A stretch of DNA of 64,000 nucleotides from Leptolyngbya sp. NIES-3755 (GCA_001548435.1 AP017308.1:3977030-4041029), one strand, 5' to 3'; positions 9,801 to 17,397 are shown, counted from the stretch's first letter. Notes: a model not told the origin generated them from the sequence alone. Translations and numbers: made by a program.

Positions 9801-10532
9801 ATCGAGCAGGCACAACTCGCAACTCAAAGCGCTGAACTTCCCGATCCAATTCCTGAAGTTCCTGAAGGTATCACTCGCGATTTGGGACAACTTCAGCACG
9901 AAATTCGATCGATGCAAAAACGATTGCAGGCAATGGAACCTGTGAATATGTTGGCATTGGAAGAATACGATCGAACTCAAGCCCGTTTAGACGAACTCAC
10001 CGAAAAACTCGAAACGCTGCAAGAAGAACGCACCGAACTTTTACTGCGAATCGAGAACTTTACAACGTTGAGACAACGTGCCTTTATGGAAGCTTACGAA
10101 GCCGTGGATATCAACTTCCAAAAAATCTTCGCCACGTTATCAGATGGAGATGGACGACTTCAGCTTGAAGATCCGAACGATCCCTTTAATGGTGGTTTGA
10201 ACCTGATCGCACACCCAAAAGGCAAGCCCGTTCAGCGATTAGCCTCCATGTCTGGGGGCGAAAAATCCCTCACTGCGTTGAGTTTCATCTTTGCGCTACA
10301 GCGGTATCGACCCTCGCCATTCTACGCATTCGACGAGGTAGATATGTTCCTCGACGGAGCAAACGTGGAGCGATTAGCTAAAATGATCAAGCAGCAAGCA
10401 CAACAAGCCCAATTTATTGTGGTCAGCTTGCGGCGACCGATGATCGAATCTGCTCAACGCACGATCGGGGTTACACAAGCGCGAGGAGCCTTCACCCAAG
10501 TCCTGGGAATTAAGCTGCCTCAGAGCGTTTAA
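6861..10532 (+). CDS. smc: Chromosome segregation protein SMC
   Basis: SMC is the ATPase of the condensin-like SMC-ScpAB complex that organises and resolves the chromosome. The 1223-residue chain starts with GTG (MYVKRVELTNFKSFGG). The Walker A motif is G31-PNGSGKS-38. Long Gln/Glu/Arg-rich coiled coils flank a hinge at about 555-685 (GLTGVCGLVAEL onward, then a GG turn). The C-terminal head has the signature LASMSGGEKSLTAL and Walker B FYAFDEVDMFLDG. The N-terminal head contains a low-complexity insertion near residues 95-135, rich in Asn, Asp and Gly, of the sort seen in other cyanobacterial SMCs. Length is normal. It stands alone, 139 bp after the previous gene. Confidence 0.97.
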   Translation: MYVKRVELTNFKSFGGTTPIPLLPGFTVISGPNGSGKSNLLDALLFCLGLAGSKGMRAERLPDLVNHTQATKGRSTVEAAVTTVFDLSDELDLFNALVNPDEANADVSLNEPQNENDYKTEPDTVYELNGNGNGSGNAEWSVTRKLRVTQQGTYTSNYYINGEPCTLTELHEQLDRMRIYPEGYNVVLQGDVTRIISMNGRERREIIDELAGVASFDRKINQAKDKLDAVKDQEDKFHIVERELIEQRDRLAQDRIKAEKYKKLRSEVQAKEQWEIVIRYEQAAQGVRKLQEQIHSGEKEIADLTEQVAAIDIQIGTIEAELERLNAHVRSLGEEELLALQSTIATREAELRQLERQQEDLQKASEDLIANLGKYQRELQENQQALAALTQEKHSIETQELIRATQERNQTRELLDRKRDEANASAANADAWVQEQTQLHHHIDTLAKSLEPQRTEQAALQEKTNQLGQKVQEQTESLRATTAQLNEKQIEESDLAERLNTVMVQIQSGAVALSGVEQELQIQRQTQTRLIEEQRDKQRKLDKLEAQTQAVQEAQGTQASQVILKMGLTGVCGLVAELGQVNSRYQLALETAAGARLANIVVEDDAIAAAAIDILKQRRAGRATFLPLNKLNPPHIPNQATLRSMQGCIGYAINLIEFEERYHDVFAYVFGTTVVFETLNDARRHIGQYRIVTLDGELLEASGAMTGGSSGQRSSLRFGTGHAAESPELAALRRRLQEIDQILGHCEGAIAKATIAQTDRTRALNEARQQHRELELKLEQTRKDLKRLETEQIQLTGALEKNQQELSAAQSRLEILDREIPIEEAQLERLRTNLAELEQSQSHSEWQQIQAGLRSLESSLSEKELAVRAIEQRSLDIETRYQRLQEKIEQGQIRVQESRSQQTLQLQQRSENSAQQTVVNTQITELRNQMAELDKTLGEERAKRDAVDRQLRELQTRRQQHIWQRDQNHQTIQARREQLVIEQAQLATQSAELPDPIPEVPEGITRDLGQLQHEIRSMQKRLQAMEPVNMLALEEYDRTQARLDELTEKLETLQEERTELLLRIENFTTLRQRAFMEAYEAVDINFQKIFATLSDGDGRLQLEDPNDPFNGGLNLIAHPKGKPVQRLASMSGGEKSLTALSFIFALQRYRPSPFYAFDEVDMFLDGANVERLAKMIKQQAQQAQFIVVSLRRPMIESAQRTIGVTQARGAFTQVLGIKLPQSV

Positions 10533-10623
10533 CTCACGAAAAGCGTTCGGCATTCCGTATCGATCGATCCTCGATATGATTTGATAATTAGAAAAAAGTG
10601 TAAGCAATAGGATTCGGGACTCA

Positions 10624-11742
10624 ATGACAGAAGAATTTCGCCAACGCTCCGACATACTTGGAACTCAGGTGATTACGCGCAGCAACGGAAAGCGGCTCGG
10701 CGTGGTGAGTCAGCTTTGGGTGGATATTGACTCTCAGGAAGTCGTCGCCCTTAGTTTGCGCCCGAATCTGTTGTACGGCACAGCTCAACCGATGATGCTC
10801 TCCAGCATTCGTCAGATCGGAGATGTGATTCTGGTCGATGACGAGGACGTGATCGAAGATATCGATTTGGAAAGTTACAGCAATTTGATCGGGTGCGAAG
10901 TCATTACCGAAAACGGAGAACTACTCGGTAAAGTGCGCGGCTTCCGATTCAATATCGATACAGGTAAACTCGATAATTTGGTCATTGCGTCGATCGGGCT
11001 TCCCCTCATTCCCGATCAAGTCGTCAGCACTTACGAACTTCCTGTTACCGAAATTGTCAGTAGCGGAACCGATCGCATTATCGTGATCGAAGGTTCCGAA
11101 AATCGGATGAATCAGCTTAGCGTCGGTGTTCTGGAACGTTTAGGAATCGGTAGAGCACCGTGGGAACGCGAAGAAGCTCAATATCTTGCGCCCGCTCAAC
11201 CTTCTAATCAGCTTCCTTCCGGTCAACCGACTCCAATGGAAGTGCGCCCTCGAATTCAAGAACCGATCGAACAAACTTGGGACCCGGATGAATCAGATTA
11301 CGACGAGCCAGAACCAATTCCACTCCGTCGTGAACAAGAGCCACCCCGTCAGCGCTATCAGCAAGCTGAAGTGTACTCGCCACCTCCCGTCTACAACGAT
11401 GAAGACGATGACGGAAATTGGGACGACGAAGACGAAACCGAAAATTGGGGACTCTCCAGAACCGAGAGCACTCCTGAATATGACGACGAAGAATACGACG
11501 ATACGTATGTCGATGCTGAAGACGATGCGATCGCTGTAGATTTCGAGGAAGTCACAATGGAGCCGCCCGCGCCCCCAGAAAGCTTTGAACCGGGTAATCT
11601 CGACGAAGATCCTTGGGCAGAGACGACCGCAGAAGAAACTGAGAAAACGGAAGAGCCAGAGAGTCAACCTTTACCCGACCTCAACGCAATCTCCAAAGCT
11701 CAGAAGCAAAAACAACCTGAATACGAAGAAGAAGGCTACTAA
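10624..11742 (+). CDS. PRC-barrel domain protein with acidic tail
   Basis: A 372-residue protein with two PRC-barrel domains in tandem. The first runs from about residue 8 (LGTQVITRSNGKRLG) and the second from about residue 88 (LIGCEVITENGELLGKVRG). PRC barrels bind partner proteins or RNA; here the exact role is unknown. After residue 185 the protein becomes Pro-, Gln-, Asp- and Glu-rich with DDE/EDD runs, and is likely disordered and strongly acidic. There is no membrane segment. The ATG start fits the beginning of the barrel. The next gene begins within 6 bp of the stop, implying one transcript. Confidence 0.85.
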   Translation: MTEEFRQRSDILGTQVITRSNGKRLGVVSQLWVDIDSQEVVALSLRPNLLYGTAQPMMLSSIRQIGDVILVDDEDVIEDIDLESYSNLIGCEVITENGELLGKVRGFRFNIDTGKLDNLVIASIGLPLIPDQVVSTYELPVTEIVSSGTDRIIVIEGSENRMNQLSVGVLERLGIGRAPWEREEAQYLAPAQPSNQLPSGQPTPMEVRPRIQEPIEQTWDPDESDYDEPEPIPLRREQEPPRQRYQQAEVYSPPPVYNDEDDDGNWDDEDETENWGLSRTESTPEYDDEEYDDTYVDAEDDAIAVDFEEVTMEPPAPPESFEPGNLDEDPWAETTAEETEKTEEPESQPLPDLNAISKAQKQKQPEYEEEGY

Positions 11743-11747
11743 GTGTG

Positions 11748-12149
11748 ATGTCTGCCCATGATTTGAATTCGCCCACTGTGTCGCATCCGCTCGCTCATGG
11801 GCATACCTTCACAAGCCCCGGTGGTCATTTTATGTATCGTGTGATCGGTCCTTGTTGCCGATTATTCGATCGAGAACAACTCCCTTACCCCTGTTGCCGC
11901 ATCGAATGGCATGGAAAAGAACCAAGCTGGCGACGGATTGGACGCAGATTCGTGGTCGATTTGGCTTCTCGAAATAGTCCATCCTATAACGTCGAAATCG
12001 TTGGACGAGAGGCGCATAATCCCGTCGTTCTGACGCTTTATTGGATTAAATTGCCTCAGCCTCTCAAAGAATGGTGGCATTCAAGCAAACCCGCTACAGC
12101 CGCGTCTACTAATCTCATTTCGGCTGAAGACATCAAAATCGAAGGATAA
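11748..12149 (+). CDS. Conserved-type hypothetical protein with two CC pairs
   Basis: A 133-residue basic protein that I do not recognise. It has two Cys-Cys pairs near residues 36-37 and 48-49 (GPCCRLF and YPCCRIEW), several Trp, and no signal peptide or membrane helix. A GTG just upstream (11745) is in frame; ATG at 11748 is preferred. It follows the PRC-barrel gene by 5 bp, so it is likely co-transcribed with it. Its last 94 bases lie antiparallel over the 3' end of the MMADHC-like gene. The Cys pairs could bind metal, but this is only a suggestion. Confidence 0.6.
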   Translation: MSAHDLNSPTVSHPLAHGHTFTSPGGHFMYRVIGPCCRLFDREQLPYPCCRIEWHGKEPSWRRIGRRFVVDLASRNSPSYNVEIVGREAHNPVVLTLYWIKLPQPLKEWWHSSKPATAASTNLISAEDIKIEG

Positions 12150-12529
12150 ACGGCACTACCCCAGAGCGGGTGCACGATCGTTAAACAATTTCCCACAGGC
12201 GCGATCGTATATCCAAGCGTTGATCGAACAACCGCGACATCATCCAATCGCAACGATCCCGCTCCTGACAAAACCGGAAATCCAGTCTTTGGATCAAATA
12301 ATTCAACTAAATGATCTTTGAGCGATTCTGCCACTTTCAAGCCGAATTCGAGAAACTGCGATCGCAATTTTTGTTTTTGCAAATCGGTTTCCCAACATCG
12401 TTCAGTCAGTTCTCGATCGGCAGGTTGCAACACCACCACGATCGAGCGAATTGGATGCGACCATTCTGGCAATAACTTTTCAGAATGTGCAGCAATAAAT
12501 TCACTCGGTGGATGGACAGAATATTGCAT
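12056..12529 (-). CDS. CblD/MMADHC-like protein
   Basis: A 157-residue cytoplasmic protein resembling the C-terminal half of methylmalonic aciduria and homocystinuria type D protein (MMADHC, CblD). In animals that protein steers cobalamin between methionine synthase and methylmalonyl-CoA mutase. Visible marks are MQYSVHPPSEF at the start, SIVVVLQPA near residue 32, and the CLTIVHPLWGSAVYPS stretch near 118-133. Cyanobacteria carry short proteins of this kind, but their role is not established to my knowledge. It is divergent from the DNA methyltransferase gene (61 bp between starts), and its 3' end overlaps the convergent upstream gene by 94 bp. The family call is from memory of the pattern. 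Confidence 0.65.
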   Translation of the reverse strand: MQYSVHPPSEFIAAHSEKLLPEWSHPIRSIVVVLQPADRELTERCWETDLQKQKLRSQFLEFGLKVAESLKDHLVELFDPKTGFPVLSGAGSLRLDDVAVVRSTLGYTIAPVGNCLTIVHPLWGSAVYPSILMSSAEMRLVDAAVAGLLECHHSLRG

Positions 12530-12590
12530 ATTTAGCTCAAAAAAGGAAACAATCAGATATAGTGCTAATGCACCAATTTTTTCGGGAAAG

Positions 12591-13511
12591 ATGCGGCAAT
12601 TTGATTCAGCTATTGATCATCTTAAATCGTCAACCGATTCTAATCAAAACGCTCATCTTTTCTACGATCATAATAACGGTCAGCTTTGGATTGGAGACGC
12701 GGTGGAATGGTTGAAATCCCTCCCTTCAGAGTCGATCGATTTAGTATTTTCCGACCCTCCCTATAACTTGAAAAAAGCCGAATGGGATACATTTGAATCA
12801 CAGCGATCGTATGTTGAATGGTCGATGCAATGGATCGAACAAGTTGCCCGAATTCTAAAGCCAACCGGAACGTTTTATATCTGCGGCTTTTCAGAAATTT
12901 TGGCAGATCTAAAACTCCCCGCTTCTGAGTTTTTCCAAGGTTGTCGCTGGCTGATTTGGCACTACAAAAACAAAGCCAACTTATCGAATGATTGGGGTCG
13001 ATCGCACGAAAGCATTTTGCATTTTCGTAAATCTAAAAAATTCAGGCTTTCTGTTGAGAACATCCGCACTCGTTACAACGATCACACCCTAAAATACCCC
13101 GAACATCCGCAAGCTCTAACCAGTCAATACGGCAACGGAAAACCGAAACTCTGGCATCCTCACCCAAAAGGAGCCAAACCCCGTGACGTGGTCGAAATTC
13201 CCACAACTTGCAACGGAATGAATGAGAAAACGCCTCATCCCACTCAAAAGCCTGAAGAATTAATCCGAAAATTTGTTCTTGCTTCTTCTCAGAGAGGCGA
13301 TCGCATTCTCGATCCTTTTATCGGCTCCGGAACAACTGCCGTCGTTGCAGAACAACTTGGACGCAAGTGGCTTGGTTGCGATCGACACTCTGAATACTTA
13401 ACTTGGGCAATCCCACGAATCGAATCTGCTGAACACAAAAGCGACGAAGACTGGTTTTGGCACGATCGCGATCGTGAAGAACGACGTTCAAAAAATCGCG
13501 AAACATCCTAA
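12591..13511 (+). CDS. Solitary DNA methyltransferase, beta-type motif order
   Basis: A 306-residue site-specific DNA methyltransferase (adenine-N6 or cytosine-N4). The catalytic motif IV, VFSDPPYNL near residue 55, comes before the AdoMet-binding motif I, DPFIGSGTTAV near residue 240, which is the beta-class order. The motif TPHPTQKP, also typical, precedes motif I. No restriction endonuclease gene is adjacent, so it appears solitary. The recognition site cannot be read from sequence. GGCC- and GATC-type solitary enzymes are widely conserved in cyanobacteria and are candidates. The frame is open further upstream (12318), but that region overlaps the divergent gene, so the ATG at 12591 is preferred. 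Confidence 0.88.
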   Translation: MRQFDSAIDHLKSSTDSNQNAHLFYDHNNGQLWIGDAVEWLKSLPSESIDLVFSDPPYNLKKAEWDTFESQRSYVEWSMQWIEQVARILKPTGTFYICGFSEILADLKLPASEFFQGCRWLIWHYKNKANLSNDWGRSHESILHFRKSKKFRLSVENIRTRYNDHTLKYPEHPQALTSQYGNGKPKLWHPHPKGAKPRDVVEIPTTCNGMNEKTPHPTQKPEELIRKFVLASSQRGDRILDPFIGSGTTAVVAEQLGRKWLGCDRHSEYLTWAIPRIESAEHKSDEDWFWHDRDREERRSKNRETS

Positions 13512-13575
13512 GCTAATCTTGACGATCGACGCTCTGCCGTATATCTTTTTCAGGCAACGACCCAAGGAGACTTTT

Positions 13576-14790
13576 GTGACACTACCCATCGCCATACTCG
13601 GAAGCATTGTCGGATTTGTTTTACTGGTGATGTTGCTACTCGAAGCTCAATATCGGCAGCGTCCCACCCACACGCTAGAACTCACTTCAGGCAAATGGGA
13701 ATTGGCAGTGTATGAGCCGCAACGATACGTCTTAGTCGGACAGCTAGAACTGCAAAATCTCGCTCGCAATCTAGAAGTCATGACTCCCAGAATGAATGCC
13801 GATGTGAAGCTTCTTTCCGAGGGCAGTCTCGACCATATCAGCATCAAAACCCGCATCATTCCTCGTTTCAAAGATGCTGAGGCGCGAGAAGATGGCTATT
13901 GGGAAGGTCGCGTCGTCAAACTCAAAGCCCGTGATCCGCTTGAAGTCATCATCGAGATCGAAGGTCCGAATCTCAGCGAACTTAAAGTTGCCTGGATTCA
14001 ATTGAATTATGTTGCCTACGGTTCCCAAGGTTGGAAGCCCAAAGTTCGTCATGTGATCGTGCCGCTGAAATTCCCCTCGATCGAAGAGTCCAAACGCTGG
14101 CGACCTGCAACCAATTCCGACATCCTCCCAATCAAAACGCATTTGCTCACTCACTTAGATGATCCCGTTAGCGTCGTGAAACGTTACGTCATGCCTCACG
14201 CGCAGCCCGGTGACATTGTGACGATCGGCGAATCTCCAGTCGCGATTATGCAAGGACGCTATCGTGATCCTCGTGAGATCAAACCGGGCTGGTTGGCGAC
14301 TCGTCTCTGCTACATGTTCCATCCGACTTCTAGTTTGGCGACCGCTTGCGGAATGCAGACTTTGATTGATATCGAAGGACCTGTCCGAGTATTGGGCGCG
14401 TTTATCATTGGCTCGATCGCGAAACTCTTCGGTCGCAAAGGCGTGTTCTATCAACTTGCAGGCGAACAAGCCCGATTAATCGATGATGTCACCGGAACCA
14501 TTCCCCCGTATGACCAATTCATCGTCTTAGGACCCGCAGATCCTCAAGAAGTTGTCGATAAGATTTACCAAGAAACGGGACTTTCTGCGGCAATTGTCGA
14601 TGTCAACGACTTGAAAGCAGTTAAAATATTAGCAGCGTCCAAAGGTGTCTCGATGGCATTGCTCAAGCAGGCACTTATTACGAATCCCGCAGGCAACGCC
14701 AACGAACAAACTCCCGTGGTACTCATCCGACCCACCGACGCGACCGCAAAACCATCTACCGTTGGGCTGCAATCGGTGAATCAACCTTAA
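13576..14790 (+). CDS. Membrane-anchored CofE-like (F420-0:gamma-glutamyl ligase-like) protein
   Basis: A 404-residue protein with one N-terminal membrane helix (PIAILGSIVGFVLLVMLLL) and a large soluble domain. The stretch HAQPGDIVTIGESPVAIMQG and the later GVFYQLAG and TIPPYDQFIVLGP segments resemble the coenzyme F420 gamma-glutamyl ligase fold. Cyanobacteria carry such proteins, and most are not known to make F420, so the true substrate is unknown. The GTG at 13576 is chosen because AAGGAGA lies five bases upstream; the longer frame from 13474 would overlap the methyltransferase gene. The final 30 residues are a low-complexity tail. Confidence 0.65.
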   Translation: MTLPIAILGSIVGFVLLVMLLLEAQYRQRPTHTLELTSGKWELAVYEPQRYVLVGQLELQNLARNLEVMTPRMNADVKLLSEGSLDHISIKTRIIPRFKDAEAREDGYWEGRVVKLKARDPLEVIIEIEGPNLSELKVAWIQLNYVAYGSQGWKPKVRHVIVPLKFPSIEESKRWRPATNSDILPIKTHLLTHLDDPVSVVKRYVMPHAQPGDIVTIGESPVAIMQGRYRDPREIKPGWLATRLCYMFHPTSSLATACGMQTLIDIEGPVRVLGAFIIGSIAKLFGRKGVFYQLAGEQARLIDDVTGTIPPYDQFIVLGPADPQEVVDKIYQETGLSAAIVDVNDLKAVKILAASKGVSMALLKQALITNPAGNANEQTPVVLIRPTDATAKPSTVGLQSVNQP

Positions 14791-14866
14791 ACGAATACCC
14801 CTTAAGGTTGACCCCAAAACCGTCGCTCAATTCTTACTCTGGGGTTGAACTGCTGCCTTCATCACT

Positions 14867-16111
14867 ATGCCTCGACTTCCTCAGACTTCTAACACGCTCG
14901 TCCGCCCCGTTCAATACCGGGATCTTGACGCGATCGACCAACTGACGCAGCACTCTCCCGAACACGAGTTGCCGCACTGTTCTGCTGTGCGTGAAAAGAG
15001 TGTGTCGATCCGACACTGGTTCGGCGTGATGAAGCTCCTGAGCCTCTTACCGAGTCCTGTTCAGAATCTCCCTTGTGTTCACGTTGCTGAAGTGAATCAG
15101 CGAATTCAGGGGATGATTCAGGTGTCGCCATTTAATCGGACTCGCAGTACGTGGAGAGTTGATCGAGTAGTCGTGGCTCCTGCGATCGTCAATTCCGATG
15201 ATAGTGAAGCTCAAGTTCTAACCAAAGTCGATCTCGGCTCTCTCCTAATTCGCTTTTGTCTCGAACGAATTTGGCAAGCTCGCACCTGGGTTCTCGAAAT
15301 CGATGTGAACGATAAAGCCGCTCTAGATCTCTATCGTCACAACGGTTTTCAACCTTTAGCCAACATGACCTATTGGGCGATTTCGTCTGAGCAACTTCAA
15401 GAACTTGCAGAACGAGAACCCGATCTGCCGAATTTGCTCCCGGTGAGTAACGCTGATGCTCAATTGCTGTATCAACTCGATACGATGGCGATGCCGCCTC
15501 TAGTACGGCAGGTGTTCGATCGACATGTTCAGGATTTCAAAACCAGCGTATTCGGTAGCCTGGTCGAGTGGGCAAAACAAGTCCTCACCCGTACCGAAGT
15601 TGTGAGTGGCTATGTGTTTGAACCGCAACGAAAGGCAGCGATCGGATATTTCCAACTCCACTTATGCCGCGACGGTTCACAGCCTCACATTGCTCATCTG
15701 ACGGTAAATCCAGCCTATACCTGGCTCTATCCCGAACTGATGGCACAGATGGCGCGGATCATGCAGGATCTTCCTGCCCAATCTCTACAGATGGCATCCC
15801 CAGATTATCAACCCGAACGTGAGGCATATCTTGATAGCATTGGAGCCGATCGCATTGGTCACACGCTCTTGATGTCTCGTTCTGTCTGGCACAAAGTCCG
15901 GGAAACGAAATCGATCGCGGAAGGTCTTCAACTCGCAGAAATGCTGCAAAATCTCCAACCCGCTCGTAAACCTGTACCGGGACGAATTTCGATGTTGAAA
16001 TCGGTTAAGCTTCCAGCACCCGACCAGAAAGCTCAAGAAACCGACAAGCCAACCGTTCAAGAGTTAATGCAAGCCGCACAAGAACCTCCTAGCGAAGATC
16101 CCTGTTGCTAA
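14867..16111 (+). CDS. GNAT family N-acetyltransferase, long form
   Basis: A 414-residue protein with an N-terminal GNAT-like domain. VDRVVVAPA near residue 101 and LLIRFCLERIWQARTWVLEIDVNDKAALDLYRHNGF, described here by position 125-161, form the beta4-alpha3-beta5-alpha4 core. The canonical Q/RxxGxG/A acetyl-CoA loop is replaced by a longer, less typical loop. The C-terminal 240 residues look like a second, degenerate acyltransferase-like domain followed by a disordered tail ending in CC. The substrate is unknown. The stop codon TAATG overlaps the ruvX ATG by one base, so the two genes are translationally coupled. Confidence 0.75.
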   Translation: MPRLPQTSNTLVRPVQYRDLDAIDQLTQHSPEHELPHCSAVREKSVSIRHWFGVMKLLSLLPSPVQNLPCVHVAEVNQRIQGMIQVSPFNRTRSTWRVDRVVVAPAIVNSDDSEAQVLTKVDLGSLLIRFCLERIWQARTWVLEIDVNDKAALDLYRHNGFQPLANMTYWAISSEQLQELAEREPDLPNLLPVSNADAQLLYQLDTMAMPPLVRQVFDRHVQDFKTSVFGSLVEWAKQVLTRTEVVSGYVFEPQRKAAIGYFQLHLCRDGSQPHIAHLTVNPAYTWLYPELMAQMARIMQDLPAQSLQMASPDYQPEREAYLDSIGADRIGHTLLMSRSVWHKVRETKSIAEGLQLAEMLQNLQPARKPVPGRISMLKSVKLPAPDQKAQETDKPTVQELMQAAQEPPSEDPCC

Positions 16112-16572
16112 TGGAAAGAGTTGCAGCCCTGGGACTAGATGTGGGGAAAAAACGCATCGGCGTTGCAGGCTGTGACGGAACTGGATTAATTGCAACCGGA
16201 CTCACCACGATTACGCGCAAATCGTACCCACAGACGATCGAGGATTTGCGTCAGATTGTTCGCGATCGCAATGTCGAAATTCTCGTACTTGGACTGCCGT
16301 ACTCAATGGACGGCTCGATCGGGAAACAAGCCATTCATGTCCAAAAATTCGGGGAAACGATTTCTAAAGCGCTGTCTTTACCGATCGAATACGTAGATGA
16401 GCGATTAACCAGCTATCAGGCGGAACAGTCAATGATCGCGGACGGGATTTCGCTGCGGGACAATAAGGGAGTTATCGATCGTAGAGCCGCCGCCGTTATT
16501 CTTCAGCAATGGCTTGACGATCGACGGACAAAACGGAATTTACAAAGCTTAGAAAAATTAGATAGTAATTAA
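16111..16572 (+). CDS. ruvX: RuvX/YqgF-family Holliday junction resolvase-like nuclease
   Basis: A 153-residue RNase H-fold nuclease. Members are annotated as putative Holliday junction resolvases and in E. coli also take part in 16S rRNA 5' processing. Visible motifs are GLDVGKKRIGVA at the start with the first catalytic Asp, ILVLGLPYSMDG in the middle, YVDERLTSYQAE with the acidic pair, and DRRAAAVILQQWLDD near the C-terminus. The ATG at 16111 is preferred over the in-frame TTG at 16105. A degenerate second copy of the gene's last segment lies at 17309-17363, beyond two inserted genes. Length is close to the family norm, so the main copy is intact. Confidence 0.9.
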   Translation: MERVAALGLDVGKKRIGVAGCDGTGLIATGLTTITRKSYPQTIEDLRQIVRDRNVEILVLGLPYSMDGSIGKQAIHVQKFGETISKALSLPIEYVDERLTSYQAEQSMIADGISLRDNKGVIDRRAAAVILQQWLDDRRTKRNLQSLEKLDSN

Positions 16573-16576
16573 AACA

Positions 16577-16960
16577 ATGGACATTCTAATTGAATCAACT
16601 AGAGATTTTGAGAAAGATATTAGTAAGCTGAGTAGCCATGAGAAAGCCAACACAGTCAAGAAAATCAACGACTGTGCCAGCGAGTTTTCTGCTCAAAACG
16701 CCCATGTTTATCGTGAGCTTCATCGTCTCCCTACATCATCAGGGCTGAATGGTTATGAATCCTCCTTGTATACGCTAGAGGTTTCAGAAGACTTAAGGGT
16801 AATTTTGTCTGTGGATGAAGACCCAATTTTTGGGCAGGTCATTTTTACTCTTTTCCGAGTCGTCAGTCCTGATAATGTTGATAAAGCATATCAAGATGTA
16901 GCAGCGGCTCTGTATCAAGAGATTCTCCATCACAGTCAAGAAATCGCCCCAATCTCGTAG
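16577..16960 (+). CDS. RelE/ParE-like toxin-fold protein A
   Basis: A 127-residue protein with the pattern of the RelE superfamily: an N-terminal strand and two helices (FEKDISKLSSHEKANTVKKI), then strands carrying LYTLEVSEDLRVILSV, and a final FTLFRVVSPDNVDKAY. No antitoxin-like DNA-binding gene precedes it, and it begins 4 bp after the ruvX stop. The adjacent downstream gene also looks RelE-like. Toxicity and RNase activity are not shown by sequence. Together with the neighbour it sits between the ruvX 3' end and a decayed copy of that end, so it is likely a recent insert. Confidence 0.6.
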   Translation: MDILIESTRDFEKDISKLSSHEKANTVKKINDCASEFSAQNAHVYRELHRLPTSSGLNGYESSLYTLEVSEDLRVILSVDEDPIFGQVIFTLFRVVSPDNVDKAYQDVAAALYQEILHHSQEIAPIS

Positions 16961-16968
16961 GCTCGTTT

Positions 16969-17304
16969 ATGGCGAAAACTTTGACTCTTCAGGATCAGTA
17001 TGGAATCATTTATCAGGCAATGGAGATTTTGCCAGACGACTCATTAAAGATTGGATTTCTTGAAGCCTTAGCAGAGCTTGAAAATAACGAATGTCACAGA
17101 ACAAGAAAATTTCCAAAAACAAGACTGCACAAAGTAAAAGGTGTAAAGCAAGCGATTTACCGTGCTGATATCGATAAGATGTCAGGCTGGCGAATTCACA
17201 TTCAATATGTGGATGGGCAAATTCACCTGAAGGACATTATCGAAGGACAAAAACATGATGATGTTCTTGAAGTGATCAAATCCAAGAAATCCCGCTATGA
17301 GTGA
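16969..17304 (+). CDS. RelE-like fold protein B
   Basis: A 111-residue protein beginning 8 bp after the previous gene. The N-terminal half is helical (MEILPDDSLKIGFLEALAEL). The C-terminal half, with VKQAIYRADIDKMSGWRIHIQY and HLKDIIEGQKHDD, has the strand order of RelE/HigB-type toxins with a basic tail ending KSKKSRYE. I cannot assign a named family. It may be a partner rather than a second toxin: the helical N-terminal half could neutralise protein A. The sequence does not decide. The decayed ruvX tail starts 4 bp after its stop. Confidence 0.55.
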   Translation: MAKTLTLQDQYGIIYQAMEILPDDSLKIGFLEALAELENNECHRTRKFPKTRLHKVKGVKQAIYRADIDKMSGWRIHIQYVDGQIHLKDIIEGQKHDDVLEVIKSKKSRYE

Positions 17305-17308
17305 GGTC

Positions 17309-17363
17309 CGTAAAGCCGCTGTTGTAATTCTTCAGCAATGATTTGACGAGCAAAACGGAATCT
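17309..17363 (+). pseudogene. Decayed second copy of the ruvX 3' end
   Basis: Bases 17309-17349 match ruvX 16480-16520 at about 34 of 41 positions, including the shared run ATTCTTCAGCAATG, and after a 7-base gap CAAAACGGAAT matches again. Translated in the ruvX frame it reads RKAAVVILQQ and then a stop where ruvX has Trp (TGG to TGA). It is therefore a nonfunctional duplicate of the RuvX C-terminus lying just beyond the two RelE-like genes. Confidence 0.8.
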
Positions 17364-17397
17364 AGAACGTATTGCGAATTCTGATTAAGCAATCTTT

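Noticed and set aside
12318-12590. Upstream extension of the methyltransferase frame
   Set aside because: Overlaps the divergent MMADHC-like gene and has no methyltransferase similarity.
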